From Gaertneriomyces semiglobifer (taxonomy: Eukaryota > Chytridiomycota > Chytridiomycetes > Spizellomycetales > Spizellomycetaceae), in contig JAHLKF010000014.1 of NCBI GenBank assembly GCA_025558075.1, forward strand, positions 417,130-481,129: a stretch of DNA of 64,000 nucleotides, written 5' to 3'. Shown here in pieces: positions 53,871-64,000 of this stretch. The position numbers and the translations under genes were made by a program. Under the pieces are notes generated by a model. The model worked only from the letters and a program-made list of their open reading frames with translations, was not told the origin of the DNA and did no database searches. Each line of letters begins with the position of its first letter. Within the stretch, counting starts at the first letter, position 1.

Positions 53871-55175
53871 ATGGCTGACCGTACCATCGCCGACATCCTG
53901 AGGCAGATGCCTCCACTCCAATTGATCGCTCCTTTAAAAACACTTAGCTCGACGAAAACCACTACCCCTGCTTACCCTCGAACAGACTTGCGAGACTTAC
54001 GCCAATGGAGCCAGTTTCCCCACATAGTCAACACGACCAAAACTAGCTTCGAAACCAGGCTGCCTGCTTTACCAATACGTTTTCGTAGCGACCCAAGGCC
54101 GGAGCTTGTTGACGGCGAAGCCGCAGTGGAGGCCAACTTTATAACCTTCATTCTTCGTGCCGTCGAAGACATAGCGGCAGCGTTTTATAACGGACCGCAA
54201 TTTTCTCGAATCGCAGGCAATAGAGAAATCGTCGCTGATCCGGACTTCATCTACGTGTCAGTGCCCAGTACCAAGGCGAAAATCGTTGGCGAAGTTAAGA
54301 CGCCCTGGGCGTTCGATGTCGTCGATATTTTACAAGAATGGACTCTTAACGGGAATGACGTCAAGAGCAAAGTATTTCGAGCGATCTCGCAACTTTATGG
54401 ATACATGACCTTCAACCAACTGCGGTATGGGATTCTCACTACTTACAACAGCACCTGGGTTTTCCGCCGTTCTTCCTCTGCACAAGGCGGTGTTCTTGAG
54501 GTTTCCGAGCGCTTCACCCCGGTTTCGCAGAACGGACGCCCACTTCTCGAAGCACTATTTACGGTCATTACTCTTGCGGAGGAGAATTGGTTTTACGCTT
54601 CGCCAACCCATTCTCCTGCCCCATCCCCTCCGGCGGTTAGGCGGGCCTTGGAAAGCGTCGACCCACACCGGCTGCAGACCGAATTTCCGTACTCCTTGGT
54701 ACGTTTCAGACGTAGTAAGGACCGCAGTCGGGCAGGTGCCATTGTAGAGGGTGACTTCCGTGGCACAAATGCCATCATGAAGACCGTGGATATATCCAAA
54801 CATGAAACTCTGACAGCGGAGCTGGATAACGAGGTGTCCGTCTATCGCTCCCTTGCAGGTCTTCAAGGCGCCATTTTGGTGAGAGTCCTTGCTTACGCCG
54901 AGATCTGGAACATGCTGAGGATGCTGGTGCTCGAACCTTTTGGCTTGCCAGTCTCAGCTATTGATGTGGCTTCAGCCAAAGACGGTTGTATCCAGGCTCT
55001 ACATGCGCTTCATCAGGCTGGCTATAGCCACGGCGACATAAAGCTGGCCAACTTCGTGATTCACCAGGGCCAAGTCCGCATCATCGATTTCGGGTTTGCA
55101 ACCCCTCTGCAGTCTCCGGACCAGGCCCAGACAGAAATGCAGGAACTCCGAGTGCTTTTGGAAGGAAGCCAATGA
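53871..55175 (+). CDS. nuclease-like domain fused to a protein kinase (CR-effector type)
   Basis: Intronless, 434 residues from ATG in CATCATGGC. Residues about 85-220 form a PD-(D/E)XK-like domain: DPDFIYVSV, then KIVGEVKTPW (E-x-K), then AISQLYGYM (Gln helix) and LRYGILTTYNSTWVFRR. Residues about 285-434 are a protein kinase: Lys in NAIMKTVD, αC Glu in AELDNEVSVYR, hinge MLVLEPFG, catalytic loop HGDIKLANF (about 387-395) and IIDFGFA (about 404-410). The glycine-rich loop is degenerate and the chain ends soon after DFG, so the C-lobe is short. Nuclease plus kinase is a domain pairing reported for Crinkler/CR effectors of chytrids and Mucoromycota. There is no signal peptide. The catalytic residues look intact, so it is likely expressed and active, by inference. 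Confidence 0.82.
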   Translation: MADRTIADILRQMPPLQLIAPLKTLSSTKTTTPAYPRTDLRDLRQWSQFPHIVNTTKTSFETRLPALPIRFRSDPRPELVDGEAAVEANFITFILRAVEDIAAAFYNGPQFSRIAGNREIVADPDFIYVSVPSTKAKIVGEVKTPWAFDVVDILQEWTLNGNDVKSKVFRAISQLYGYMTFNQLRYGILTTYNSTWVFRRSSSAQGGVLEVSERFTPVSQNGRPLLEALFTVITLAEENWFYASPTHSPAPSPPAVRRALESVDPHRLQTEFPYSLVRFRRSKDRSRAGAIVEGDFRGTNAIMKTVDISKHETLTAELDNEVSVYRSLAGLQGAILVRVLAYAEIWNMLRMLVLEPFGLPVSAIDVASAKDGCIQALHALHQAGYSHGDIKLANFVIHQGQVRIIDFGFATPLQSPDQAQTEMQELRVLLEGSQ

Positions 55176-57212
55176 AGCTGTTATAGCACCATCATTTGTA
55201 TTTTGTAGTTAAGACCTATCTGAAATGTTTTCGTTAGAGTAAGCCAACATCTCAGATTCAGTCTGAACGTAACCATACCCTGATTGCGAACAGGATCTGG
55301 CAACCGCCGCGGGAAAGTCAATTTCGTTCGATCTTGATTAGAGCGCTCCAACCGTTGGCGGTATTCACCACAAGTTACACTTCATATATATATAGGGTAC
55401 TCAACAAGAGCCCCTGACCGCACCATTGATCGCCACATGCAACAAGCTCGCGGAAGTCATGAGGGCAATCTTCTCGGTTGGTGCCAACTAAGAAATCTTT
55501 TCAACGGCGTCCTGTGGGAAGGTGAATGCCGTGCTGGAAACAACCATTGAAGGAACGCGAAACTGTCAGAATGACAGATCAATTATCGGTTATGTTATGA
55601 AGAAAAGAGCGCTCGCCGACCGGGAAATGTCACCCGCTGGACTTATTTAAGACGTCCGGCGAGCGAACTTAGATCCTTAATTTAGACACCGCATCTTAAC
55701 AAGAGCACACCCACACCTTCTGAACGTCGTAGCTGTATAGCGGCCTTAGAGGAGACGGTCTGATCACCCGGATCCGTGCCCCTAGCAGTCCGCAAAGTTC
55801 TCGTAAGCCTCTTACTTCCCGAAGAATGCGACATATTTTCTTTTTACAATTTTGATTTAGTCATATATATGCATATTAATTCCCAGATTTACCATAGACC
55901 GGCGTTTATCGCCGTGCAAATTTGCTTTGGTCTTCGAGGTGGAAGTGCAAGGCATGATCAATGACATATGTTGCAGGCAATGTTTATCCTGTAGATGCAT
56001 ATCCCATAACACTTTCACATCGATATAAAAACACGATGGTTTTTTGAAAATGAGGCCGTATGTGTATGAAAAAGAGTGAATTTGAACACGGCGCGCATGC
56101 TTCATAAACCCCATACTAATCTTCGCAAGTGTATATATGTAGAAGTCCTATCGAAGAAGGAACGCCAACTTTTGCCGCCATTTTGACTGATGCAAACGTT
56201 TGTTCCATGGCCGGCTTCCGTCGAATCACCAGCGTGGTCAAAACTAGGTAGAATCATCAAAATGTTCAAATTCATATCTGGATAAGAATTCATCATCCGC
56301 GATCGATATCTGAATTGTGAAACAAGAGGATAGACGGGTCCCAGTATTGGTTTTCTCTTCGATCCAGTTCAATATTCTTTTTTCAAGAAAAATCACATCA
56401 ACTTCCAAAAACCCAAAATAACCATCATATACGTAGGTGGCGTCAACTGGTTTGCCGCGCTGAAAAATGCAGATATCGATCAAATGTCCTGCATCGATAA
56501 GAACCCGGCATGGAGAAGAAGGGAAGTTGCTTAGGGTTCCCTCCGCACTAACACGCCGAGAGGCCTCCAGCGTCGTCACTAGCATGGAGTTGTTGACCCT
56601 AACGGCGGCTGCCTTATTTTACATCCTGCGGCAAAGGATGCGCTGGTGCGGAGATGGATGTTCTGCACCGTCCATGCTGCTGCCCAATTTATATAGGCCC
56701 GCGCCTCCGCAACTCCGACGTGTCTACATAAGCCATAGGTTTATCAATTACATACCTTTCGTTCTATTGCTTGCATAACTACGCTACCGTACCCTACGCT
56801 CCTGCCTTCTGTTTCCAATTGTCAACGCTCACCGAAGTCACTGTTGGATTCTGCAGCGAGAGCGGAAGCGGTGCATCTGCCTCGTTCAGTCCAGACGGCA
56901 CGCAAAAGTCTCCGCGTCTACACGAAAAATGGGAAATTTCACAATCCTCCCAAAAAGTCGCACCGTCGGTCCTTCACCAAACATGGTTTTCTTTTATAAA
57001 CGGCTGCATTTTAAAGTGTTGATATCGGATTCCAAAATTGCGCGCAACGCTTTTTACTTTGACGACTTCCGTTGGATCTGGAAAGCCAAAATGGAGCATG
57101 CCAGGACACATCATCTAAATAGTAGATCGCCCGCCGCCCGCATATAAGGGGGCAGGCAGCTCAGTCGAGCCAGTCGCCGTAATTTGTATCGTCTGTTGAT
57201 ACTTTTGGAAGG
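55176..57212. other. stretch without a supported gene
   Basis: A minus-strand frame at 56244-56585 (RVLIDAGHLIDICIFQ, then VDATYVYDGYFGFLEVDVIF) is protein-like but unassigned; it may be a fragment. ATATATATATAG occurs near 55386. Nothing else stands out. Confidence 0.35.
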
Positions 57213-58827
57213 ATGTACCTCATCACACTCCGACTAAAACCTCAATGGAACACGACGGCCCTGTTCGAGTCGCAACCGGGGCCTGAGGCTCCGGGGGGCA
57301 CGTTCCTGCAGATGCATTTGGCAGGCCGGATGGACGAAAGGACTTTGCGTGAGCGACGGGAATATCTGGACAACAGAGCGGGTCAGTAATGTGATATGTC
57401 AAAGCGGTTATTGTAAAAGCGGGACAAGCCATTGACAACGTGATGGGATTTGCAGGAACCAAGGTCCGCCCGAAGCTTTTGGCTTTCGGACCCGCGATTC
57501 TTATCACAATTATACTGTTGATTGTGGCGATTGTGACTGCCTCGAATCACTTCAAACATACTGGTTGTAGTTTCCACTGGTTCCGACTACGACTACGACC
57601 CGTTCCCGGACTCTCCGAGGACGCCCAACCGATCTGCCACGTCGACGTCTTTGGCAACGGCAACGGCAACCGCAGCAAATGCGTCTGCTGCTGTGACCGC
57701 TACAGGTGAGGTAGCTACTGCGACGGCGGGAGCGAGCCCCACGTCGGCACCACCTGCACGACCCGACCCGCCCGCATCGGAGAGAACGCGGCCGGGCACC
57801 AAAGACGAATGTGGATGTCCTTTTATGCCAGAGAACGAACACTGCGATCAGCTTCGCGGATCGATGAACGAATGGTCCAAATGTATGCGCGAAGCAGCTG
57901 AGAAATGGTTCAGTTGCGGCGGTTGTAGAGTGCCCGTCGGAAGGAGGATGTTGCAACGGAGAGAGGAGTGTCAGGAGCCGAGCGTAGGCGCGTACGTAAC
58001 CCTTTCACCTGTTTCTCTCACATTCGACCTGCTGACATGACTTTCCTTGTAGTACGTTTGGTGGGATTGCAGGATGCTTCGTGACCATTGCCGTTGTCAG
58101 CACCATCAGCACATTCATCCATAAAAGTGACCTAAGGGCAAGTCGAGACGAGACACGAGCAGCTCTGGCCCACATGAACGATCTCGACAACGCCCATGGT
58201 ATTGTGTGGAAATATGGCGAATTGAAGAAAACGGTTATCACATATCAGAAGGGCTCTGGACGAGTTGTTGGCAAGGACACGACCGTTTATCCGGTACGTA
58301 CCAAACACATTCCCCCTCGCGCGCAAAGAAATTATCACCGACAGCAGAATCTTTCCACTGGCAGATGGTATACATGGAAACCTTCGATGTCCCCGTATCT
58401 TCGGAAACTGCCCCTGAACGCGATCTCCCGCCTCTTCCAATGTCGCAGATGGCGCGAGGCTCGTACCTGGGCGACTCAGCGCCGGAACCCGGCCTTCCGC
58501 TTACTCTACTAGTGCTCACAGATGGCGCACTTACAGCAGCAGCAGCAGTACGCCTATCCTGCTTACTCTACACCTGACAGAACCTATGTCCCTGTCTCTA
58601 CGTATCACGGGTCCGCTGGTCCGTACCCGCCCTCATCAGCAGGAGAGTACCAGATGTCGTACGCGGCATCAGGAGTATATCAGGTATACCCGGCTCCTCA
58701 TATTCCCACCTCGCCGTCGCAGTCGTACGCCGTGCCAGTGGCGCCTACCCCTGCTTCGCCAGGACCAAACTCTGAGGCGCCCTCACAGGAGGTTAAAGCT
58801 AGTCCGCCACCGTATTCTGGTCCATGA
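57213..58827 (+). CDS. two-helix membrane protein with Cys-rich loop and C-terminal PY motif
   Basis: Multi-exon gene, model partly unresolved. Exon 1 57213-57381 (MYLITLRLKPQWNTTALFES) joins in phase to an exon from 57456 with a transmembrane helix (ILITIILLIVAIVTA). A Ser/Thr/Ala/Pro-rich stretch follows, then a Cys-rich segment (KDECGCPFMPENEHCDQL and FSCGGC). Intron 57992-58052 leads to a second helix (GGIAGCFVTIAVVSTISTFI), and intron 58298-58344 to an acidic, Pro-rich segment (ETAPERDLPPLPM). The last part, from 58522, is Gln/Tyr/Pro-rich and ends SPPPYSGP, a PPxY motif that recruits WW-domain ubiquitin ligases such as Rsp5/Nedd4. A one-base frame change near 57565 and the last junction could not be resolved. 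Function unknown; an adaptor for membrane-protein ubiquitination is one possibility. Confidence 0.55.
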
Positions 58828-60040
58828 TTTGATTACCCTAGCGCAATCGCGAATATACCAGCCACAGTTGTTATGTAAACTGTAGACTTTCGAGAAGTTG
58901 CTACTGGTAGGGGTTGTTATGATTTAGAGAAATAGAATAAATGCGGGCTAGCAAAAATACAATATCCAGTGTGGTGACGTGTGCACATAAGTGATTGCTA
59001 TTTGCCAAATTCTGCACGCCGAACCCTAACCCTACAGATACCATACACTGAATTGCAGAATCCTTAACCCTAACAGGAGTATCATCGCCCTCTGTAGGAC
59101 CATTCATAGATTGTAACATGCAGGTACATCTGCACTGAATACTCTCAAGTAACGGCCATCCGCATGGCTGCATCTCTCAATCTCAAGGACTCTTCTCGAC
59201 GTACCGCCCCAGAACCAGCGCGAAGAGCACCTTGCTACGGTACGGACTGTCATCGTCTGCTTTCCGTGCCTGCTCCATGGCACGCAGGTAAAACAGGCGG
59301 GTTGGATCCCATTCTGTCTGCTTGGTCCGATTTCGGCTCGCTTACTGGCAACCGGGTGTTGCTCACAAGCAAACGAGCAAATTTTAACTGCTGTCCATTC
59401 CTTGAATTTTAACTGCCATAACTGCCAGTATCATGTCGTCGTCCCGAGATCCTATCCCTCGACAGCGCGTGCTGACACTTATCTATACTGACTTGTCGAA
59501 TTGCCATGGAACAGCTGGGAGTATATAACCCCGTGCTGTCGCAGACAAAGCGTCTAAGAACAGCGGGATGCTGCACCCCCCCTTCGTGCTTTGTAGTGCG
59601 TCCGGGTAATAGGTCCCCTCGCGTAATGGCGCTGGACTTCGTGGCAAAGAAGCGTCGTCATCCCGCTGGGCTAGATCGCGCCGACGTCGGACTTTGATTA
59701 CGCACCGCGTCTGTCAACTATGGCACGCTGTTCTACGGAGGGAGAGGCGCCGTGCTAATTCTGGGGATAATTCGTCTGCCGTTTTTCGAAAGGTTATCGA
59801 GAGGACATCGAGAGGACAAGTAAGGTTGTAATATGATGGGTTCCCATGGCTTGCGCTTTTCCAATGTCTGAACGACAATGGCGACTCTATTACATAGCTT
59901 CCCTTGTGGGATGGAATTTTTGGGGCTGGATAGCACTGGAATCCTCTCTGTCCGTATAAGCTCCAGTGCCAGGTGTCCTGGTATAATCAAGTTCCGAGCA
60001 CTCAAGTCCTTTCGATTTTTTTCTTTCTTCATTTACGGTC
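58828..60040. other. stretch without a supported gene, with telomere-like motifs
   Basis: Contains CCCTAACCCT at 59024-59033 and TTAACCCTAAC at 59064-59074, short interstitial telomere-like motifs in inverse orientation to the chromosome-end array. The open frames at 59164-59412 and 59506-59697 are not recognisable. Confidence 0.4.
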
Positions 60041-60884
60041 ATGACTGGGTTACCAGAATACACCGAATTGGTTAACCTGACCAAAGTAACCAGAGCAACC
60101 ATCGCCAAAGGGAATGAGGGAAACATTGCCACCGGGAACTGGTCCGCGGTACAAGAACTGGTGTCGAGATGTCCCCGCCGCCCGGAAAAGGTCTCGTCCA
60201 CTTGGTGGTGTCCATTGACTCTGTCCATCCCGGCCTGAAGACAGAAATCTCGCACCGATTGTCAAGCCACAATGTGGCCCACGCTGTCCTCCGCTACGAC
60301 TCTACGACCTTCATTATCATGCGGGTCGCCGCCGCCGCTGATGGCAGTACAGCAATGGGTAGCATTGTCACCAGCCTCCAGCGGGAGGGCATCGAAGTTG
60401 GTACTGTAAAGCAGTTGTCGGAAGAAGAGCGGCAGTATTTGATCAAAGATGGTGTTCTCCCTCCAACCATCCCATACGCCGCAATGATCCTTCCGACAAC
60501 TGCTTTGCGATACAATGCGCTGCGACCACAGTCGAGTAGTCAGTATCACTGTGCTTGCATAAGGAATATCATTAGGGCACGGCAGCGGTTCCGGGGCTCA
60601 ATGGACAGGCGGTGGGGACCTTTATCCCTATGGCCTTCGGGCAGCACTTGTATGGGTCTTTTGGGAAGGCCGCAGATACATATTTGGGCCGAGGGGAATC
60701 GGCACCACGTGCACCAACAACAGCAACAGCAACCGAGGCAATTTCCTTGGTGGAGCAAGGCAAACTGCAAGAGGCAATGCTTATAAAGGAGATGAGGTTG
60801 ATGGACCTCATCGAGAAGGCCTTGAATATGATCGCCGAGGGCCAATTGTCAGTGCAGGATGCCCTAAGCCTGCTGCCAAAGTGA
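60041..60884 (+). CDS. hypothetical protein, at least two exons
   Basis: A good candidate gene with no recognised family. The plus-strand frame from 60169 (GLVHLVVSIDSVHPGLKTEI, then VAHAVLRYDSTTFIIMRVAA, then IVTSLQREGIEVGTVKQLS) joins in phase across a 50-nt intron at about 60538-60587 to a frame ending at 60884. That last part contains IPMAFGQHLYGSFGKAADTY and two helices, AISLVEQGKLQEAMLIKEMR and LMDLIEKALNMIAEGQLSVQ. An upstream exon with ATG at 60041 (MTGLPEYTELVNLTK) is likely, but its splice to the 60169 frame was not determined. No membrane helices. An adjacent frame at 60918-61148 (PPAYEGQELMFEDRAMLNLN) may belong to it or to a neighbour. Confidence 0.45.
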
Positions 60885-62430
60885 ATAATCACAAAACAAA
60901 GGCCCTGAAAGGAACCAATGGCCCCTCCTGATAATCTTTTGACAATGGTGACATTGATGCGTCCGACGGATATGATGCGTTCGACAATGTCGCCCACGAC
61001 CTCAATCTCCCCTCCCGCTTACGAGGGGCAGGAACTCATGTTTGAAGATCGAGCCATGCTGAACTTGAATATCAGGGACCAGGGGCTAGGACTCTATCTA
61101 AAAGACTGGATGCGACACTACGGTTGGTGCATTTTTGCAGACGCTTGATGACAATCCACCTCCCTGTGGCCTGCTGCTGGTGTGCTACGAGTGCGCCCGA
61201 GGAGCTCTAGGGAAGGTGAAAGCCTTGGATGCACTGGCCAAGCCACCGAAAGAGCCTACAATGAAGCATTTAAGGAAGGGAGTTCAAAGGACTTGGGCTT
61301 AAGACTGCAGCATGCCGCACAACCGTATAAGAATCTGGAGAGATTTTGGTATCGATCATGAACTGGGAGGATCTGTGGCAAGACTGGTGATCTGGTTACC
61401 GTACGTGTCATGAAGGCACTTGCTCTGACATACGGCGTAACTAAAACTCGCTCTGAACAGATGTGCGTTTATCTGAGGTGGTCGCACCTGTGGGCACACG
61501 CCCTGACGTTTTCGCCATTGCTTTTCTTTGTGGGAGACTTTTTTTCTGTCGAAAACCGTTGCTGACGCTCGAACTTGGCCACAATAAGAATGGCGAAAAC
61601 CACAGACTCAGCTTTCTCGAAACCATCGAAGCGAATATCCCTGCTATTCGTCGATCGCTGCCGCCATTGATTCTTTCAAGAGCGACTTTGCGACGTGGTG
61701 GAAAGCGTTGTTTTCAATATACGGACGCAGACAAGAGGGTGGGAGATACGCGCGTAGCCTTAGAGAAGCTTAACATGTACGTAACTCTGGTTCGTATCGC
61801 GCCGCTTTTGCTTTTCGGGCGTTAGCCGTTCACGGTATCCGCGATAGTGTTTTAACGTGGAAACCGCCTACAAAAGTGTTTTAACGTGGAAACCGCCTAC
61901 AAAACATTGCACCTGTTTGGGGCTTACAGTTGATCTCTGGCCTTCACCTACAGCATACAAGTAATTCGCCACGTCCATGATGTTCATCACCTATACAATT
62001 TAAGAGTTCGTTGTGGGATCGTATCTCTTCGTCATCCACGGTTTGCGGCATCATCATCCACAGTACAAAAATAGCACGGATTTGCTTGTGTGGTTTTTTG
62101 TTTTTGATGATATGCCTGCAGAAGATGAAGAGTTTATTGATGAGACATTCTCCAAAGAGTCATCCGATACGACCAAGGAGGAATAACTGGACATGCCCGT
62201 CTTTCATTCCTGGGGTAACTTATACAGAGGCCTCATGTACTATTGTAACTGCTGGTATTGTAAACAAGTCGGGTCCTTTTTAGGATAGATCAAAACTTCC
62301 CTTTGGGATGGTTCGCCTGAATCAGCTGCAATCAAGAACAAACGGTGAGCAAAATATGTAAGCCATTGATGAAAGCAAGTAAGATACAATTACATATCCT
62401 CCTCTTGGCACGAAACTGCAGGTCGGAGCC
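60885..62430. other. fragmentary coding-like sequence
   Basis: Short protein-like frames occur at 60918-61148 and 61463-61825 and at about 62006-62186 (plus strand, FVFDDMPAEDEEFIDETFSK), none complete. A 29-bp unit (GTGTTTTAACGTGGAAACCG...) is duplicated head to tail at 61847-61904. Confidence 0.35.
61847..61904. repeat. 29-bp tandem duplication
   Basis: Two identical 29-bp units, GTGTTTTAACGTGGAAACCG plus CCTACAAAA, lie directly adjacent. Confidence 0.95.
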
Positions 62431-62439
62431 GAGATTGGA

Positions 62440-63585
62440 AGGGACTTGTTAGTAAGTCATACTTGCGTGGCGGTACAATGTCCAACGTCACGATATCTCT
62501 GTGCTGTCGACTTGCAAGCACATTCTCGATTTCCTTCGGATCGGCCAGAAGGGAAAGCAAATAGAATTTCCCATCAGCGTCATCATATTCCTTGATGCGA
62601 CCCCCTAGATCTTCATAAACTATATACCGCTCCCTGCCATTCGCCCAGGTGTACTCCCCAAAAATATGTGCAACATCCCCAAGGAATTCAGTATAAAAAT
62701 CGACCCAATCACGGTCGCCAATCTGACTTCTCAGGAAGTTTCCTCCGCTAAGCTTTTCAAGAGATCCGCCAGCCCCTTATTGATTGCGCTTGTGATTTCA
62801 CCTTCTCGTGAACAATTTTGATGAACCCGACGGTCCCGAGCATCTCGGCTGTGGTCCACTCCCATTTCAGGAGATACTTCTCGCGTAATTCGGACAGGCT
62901 CCCTCGGCAGAAACGACACGGGCGCTGATATGGAGGTGGGGTGCGACGGGGATTTGCAAACGGTTGGAAGGTGAGACAGAATGTATGGACTGTTTCGTAT
63001 CCGACTGCTGGTAGTGCTTTCCAGCGCCAATACATCATCAGCGCTGTTGGAAGGAATTCTGCACAAACGAGTGGATTCGTCCCCTCCGCAGTTTGCAAAT
63101 GGGGGTACATGTTCCACATGTCCAAACACATTTGGTTCCGATCCTCTTCGGACATCATCCATGTTGACGCGCCGAAGTACACCTTCAGTTCCTTCAGGTC
63201 CTGAGTGAGGTAATATTGGACATTCAGGGTATGCGGTCGCCATTCCTGAGGAGGAGTCATCGGTAGTCCGGACATTCAGGGTCCGATGGCTCCTCCTCGG
63301 GAATGGCGACCGCATTAGTCCGAATTCGTTGAACAGTTCCTCCAGGAAGAAATGGAGGATGAGTAGTGCCGATAGGATTGCACGATGAAGGGTTCCTGTG
63401 TCCGAGATGTCCAACGCTTGCCATATTTGCTTTCGTTCTAGTAGTTTGCTGTACAATTGTACGACGACGTTGCTAGCAGTAGGAAATAAGAAAGACTGAT
63501 TTCCAGGGTTTATCAGTGCGTAATGAAAAAAGTTTCCAGGTTGCTGTTGTGACTTTACTTGAGACCTGTAAATAAGCAAGTACAT
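62440..63585 (-). pseudogene. unrecognised gene in three frames, probably broken
   Basis: Strongly protein-like segments follow one another on the minus strand but in different frames. The first lies within 62757-63275 (LNVQYYLTQDLKELKVYFGA, then MCLDMWNMYPHLQTAEGTNP, then EKYLLKWEWTTAEMLGTVGF). The second lies at about 62440-62750 (IGDRDWVDFYTEFLGDVAHI, then ERYIVYEDLGGRIKEYDDAD, then LLSLLADPKEIENVLASRQH). A third open frame covers 62731-63585. No GT/AG pair that I tried joins them in phase, so frameshifts or a missed intron must be involved. A near-perfect palindrome sits inside the 5' part at 63231-63315. No family was recognised. It is the gene nearest the telomere. Confidence 0.45.
63231..63315. 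repeat. 33-bp inverted repeat with short direct repeats
   Basis: The arms 63231-63263 and 63283-63315 are reverse complements except at two positions (start ATGCGGTCGCCATTCC, end GGAATGGCGACCGCAT), with a 19-nt loop. GGACATTCAGGGT also occurs twice directly (63219 and 63270), and TAGTCCG occurs at both arm ends, as expected from a snap-back template switch or a small inverted duplication. Confidence 0.92.
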
Positions 63586-63760
63586 GATCAGTCAACAGTT
63601 ACACAATATTGAAGGGACTTCAACGACTTGCAGTAGGGGCGCTAACGACTGTCCAAGCAATGAAGATACTGGAAACTCATCAAAAAAGGCGTGCAAGATG
63701 GACTTCGAGAATTTGGACAGAGTCCGAAGCTGTAGCCGGTACGAGATTAGAAAAGGTACG

Positions 63761-63990
63761 GTTAGGGTTAGGGTTAGGGTTAGGGTTAGGGTTAGGGTTA
63801 GGGTTAGGGTTAGGGTTAGGGTTAGGGTTAGGGTTAGGGTTAGGTTAGGGTTAGGGTTAGGGTTAGGGTTAGGGTTAGGGTTAGGGTTAGGGTTAGGGTT
63901 AGGGTTAGGGTTAGGGTTAGGGTTAGGGTTAGGGTTAGGGTTAGGGTTAGGGTTAGGGTTAGGGTTAGGGTTAGGGTTAGGGTTAGGGTT
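63761..63990 (+). repeat. telomere repeat array (TTAGGG)n
   Basis: About 38 tandem TTAGGG units, with one 5-base variant (TTAGG) near 63841. The G-rich strand runs 5'-3' toward the right end, the right polarity for a chromosome end. The repeat starts abruptly after GGTACGG, with no degenerate transition. The last about ten bases (TAGGATCTCT) are not telomeric. Confidence 0.97.
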
Positions 63991-64000
63991 TAGGATCTCT

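Noticed and set aside
63609..63848. Open frame running into the telomere (Leu-Gly repeat)
   Set aside because: The Leu-Gly tail is translated TTAGGG; the upstream part has no recognisable features.

Overview
The window reads as the end of a chromosome from a filamentous or zoosporic fungus, most likely an early-diverging one of chytrid type. The signs are spliceosomal introns of about 47-75 nt with clear branch sites, a fungal gene set (Eps15/Ede1-type endocytic scaffold, Vac7-like vacuole protein, ML/NPC2 lipid-transfer protein, NmrA-like protein), TTAGGG telomere repeats at the right edge, a chitin-binding-type-4 oxidase carrying trefoil domains, and genes resembling the Crinkler/CR effector families known from chytrids, oomycetes and Mucoromycota. 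The taxonomic call is inference; no rRNA or marker gene is present.

Layout. 1-5 kb: gene-poor, holding at least seven full or partial copies of a tRNA-derived repeat, three adjacent 14/15-bp minisatellites and one tRNA-Arg. 5.5-8.6 kb: an intronless medium-chain oxidoreductase and an eight-exon phospholipid scramblase. 8.7-15.5 kb: a segmental duplication in which an F-box-like/ankyrin gene and an ML-domain gene occur twice. The left copy is ruined (start codon lost, two frameshifts, only a shred of the ML gene). The right copy keeps an intact ML gene and a 431-aa ankyrin ORF that has lost its last seven repeats to a frameshift. 17.4-32 kb: the conserved core, with a Vac7-like membrane protein, an EDE1-like scaffold (three EH domains, coiled coil, UBA), a secreted LPMO-like protein with two trefoil domains, tRNA-Lys, and a large DOMON - cytochrome b561 - split cytochrome b5 - flavoprotein-like - SH3 fusion.

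From about 32 kb to the telomere the character changes. Coding density falls, many short ORFs are relics, and local repeats and hairpins are frequent. This arm contains three different genes with restriction-endonuclease-like (PD-(D/E)XK) motifs plus one that is broken: a three-exon nuclease-like gene (34.8-36.1 kb), a P-loop NTPase + C-terminal nuclease gene (38.1-41.1 kb), a decayed relative on the minus strand (41.4-42.9 kb), and an intronless nuclease + protein kinase fusion (53.9-55.2 kb). Between them lie a Ty1/copia Gag relic, an NmrA-like gene, a seven-exon FAD monooxygenase-like gene broken by homopolymer indels, and several unrecognised ORFs. The window ends in about 230 bp of TTAGGG repeats followed by about 10 non-telomeric bases.

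Most interesting: the subtelomeric group of CR-type nuclease/NTPase/kinase genes, the five-module redox protein with an SH3 tail, and the decaying F-box/ankyrin + ML segmental duplication.
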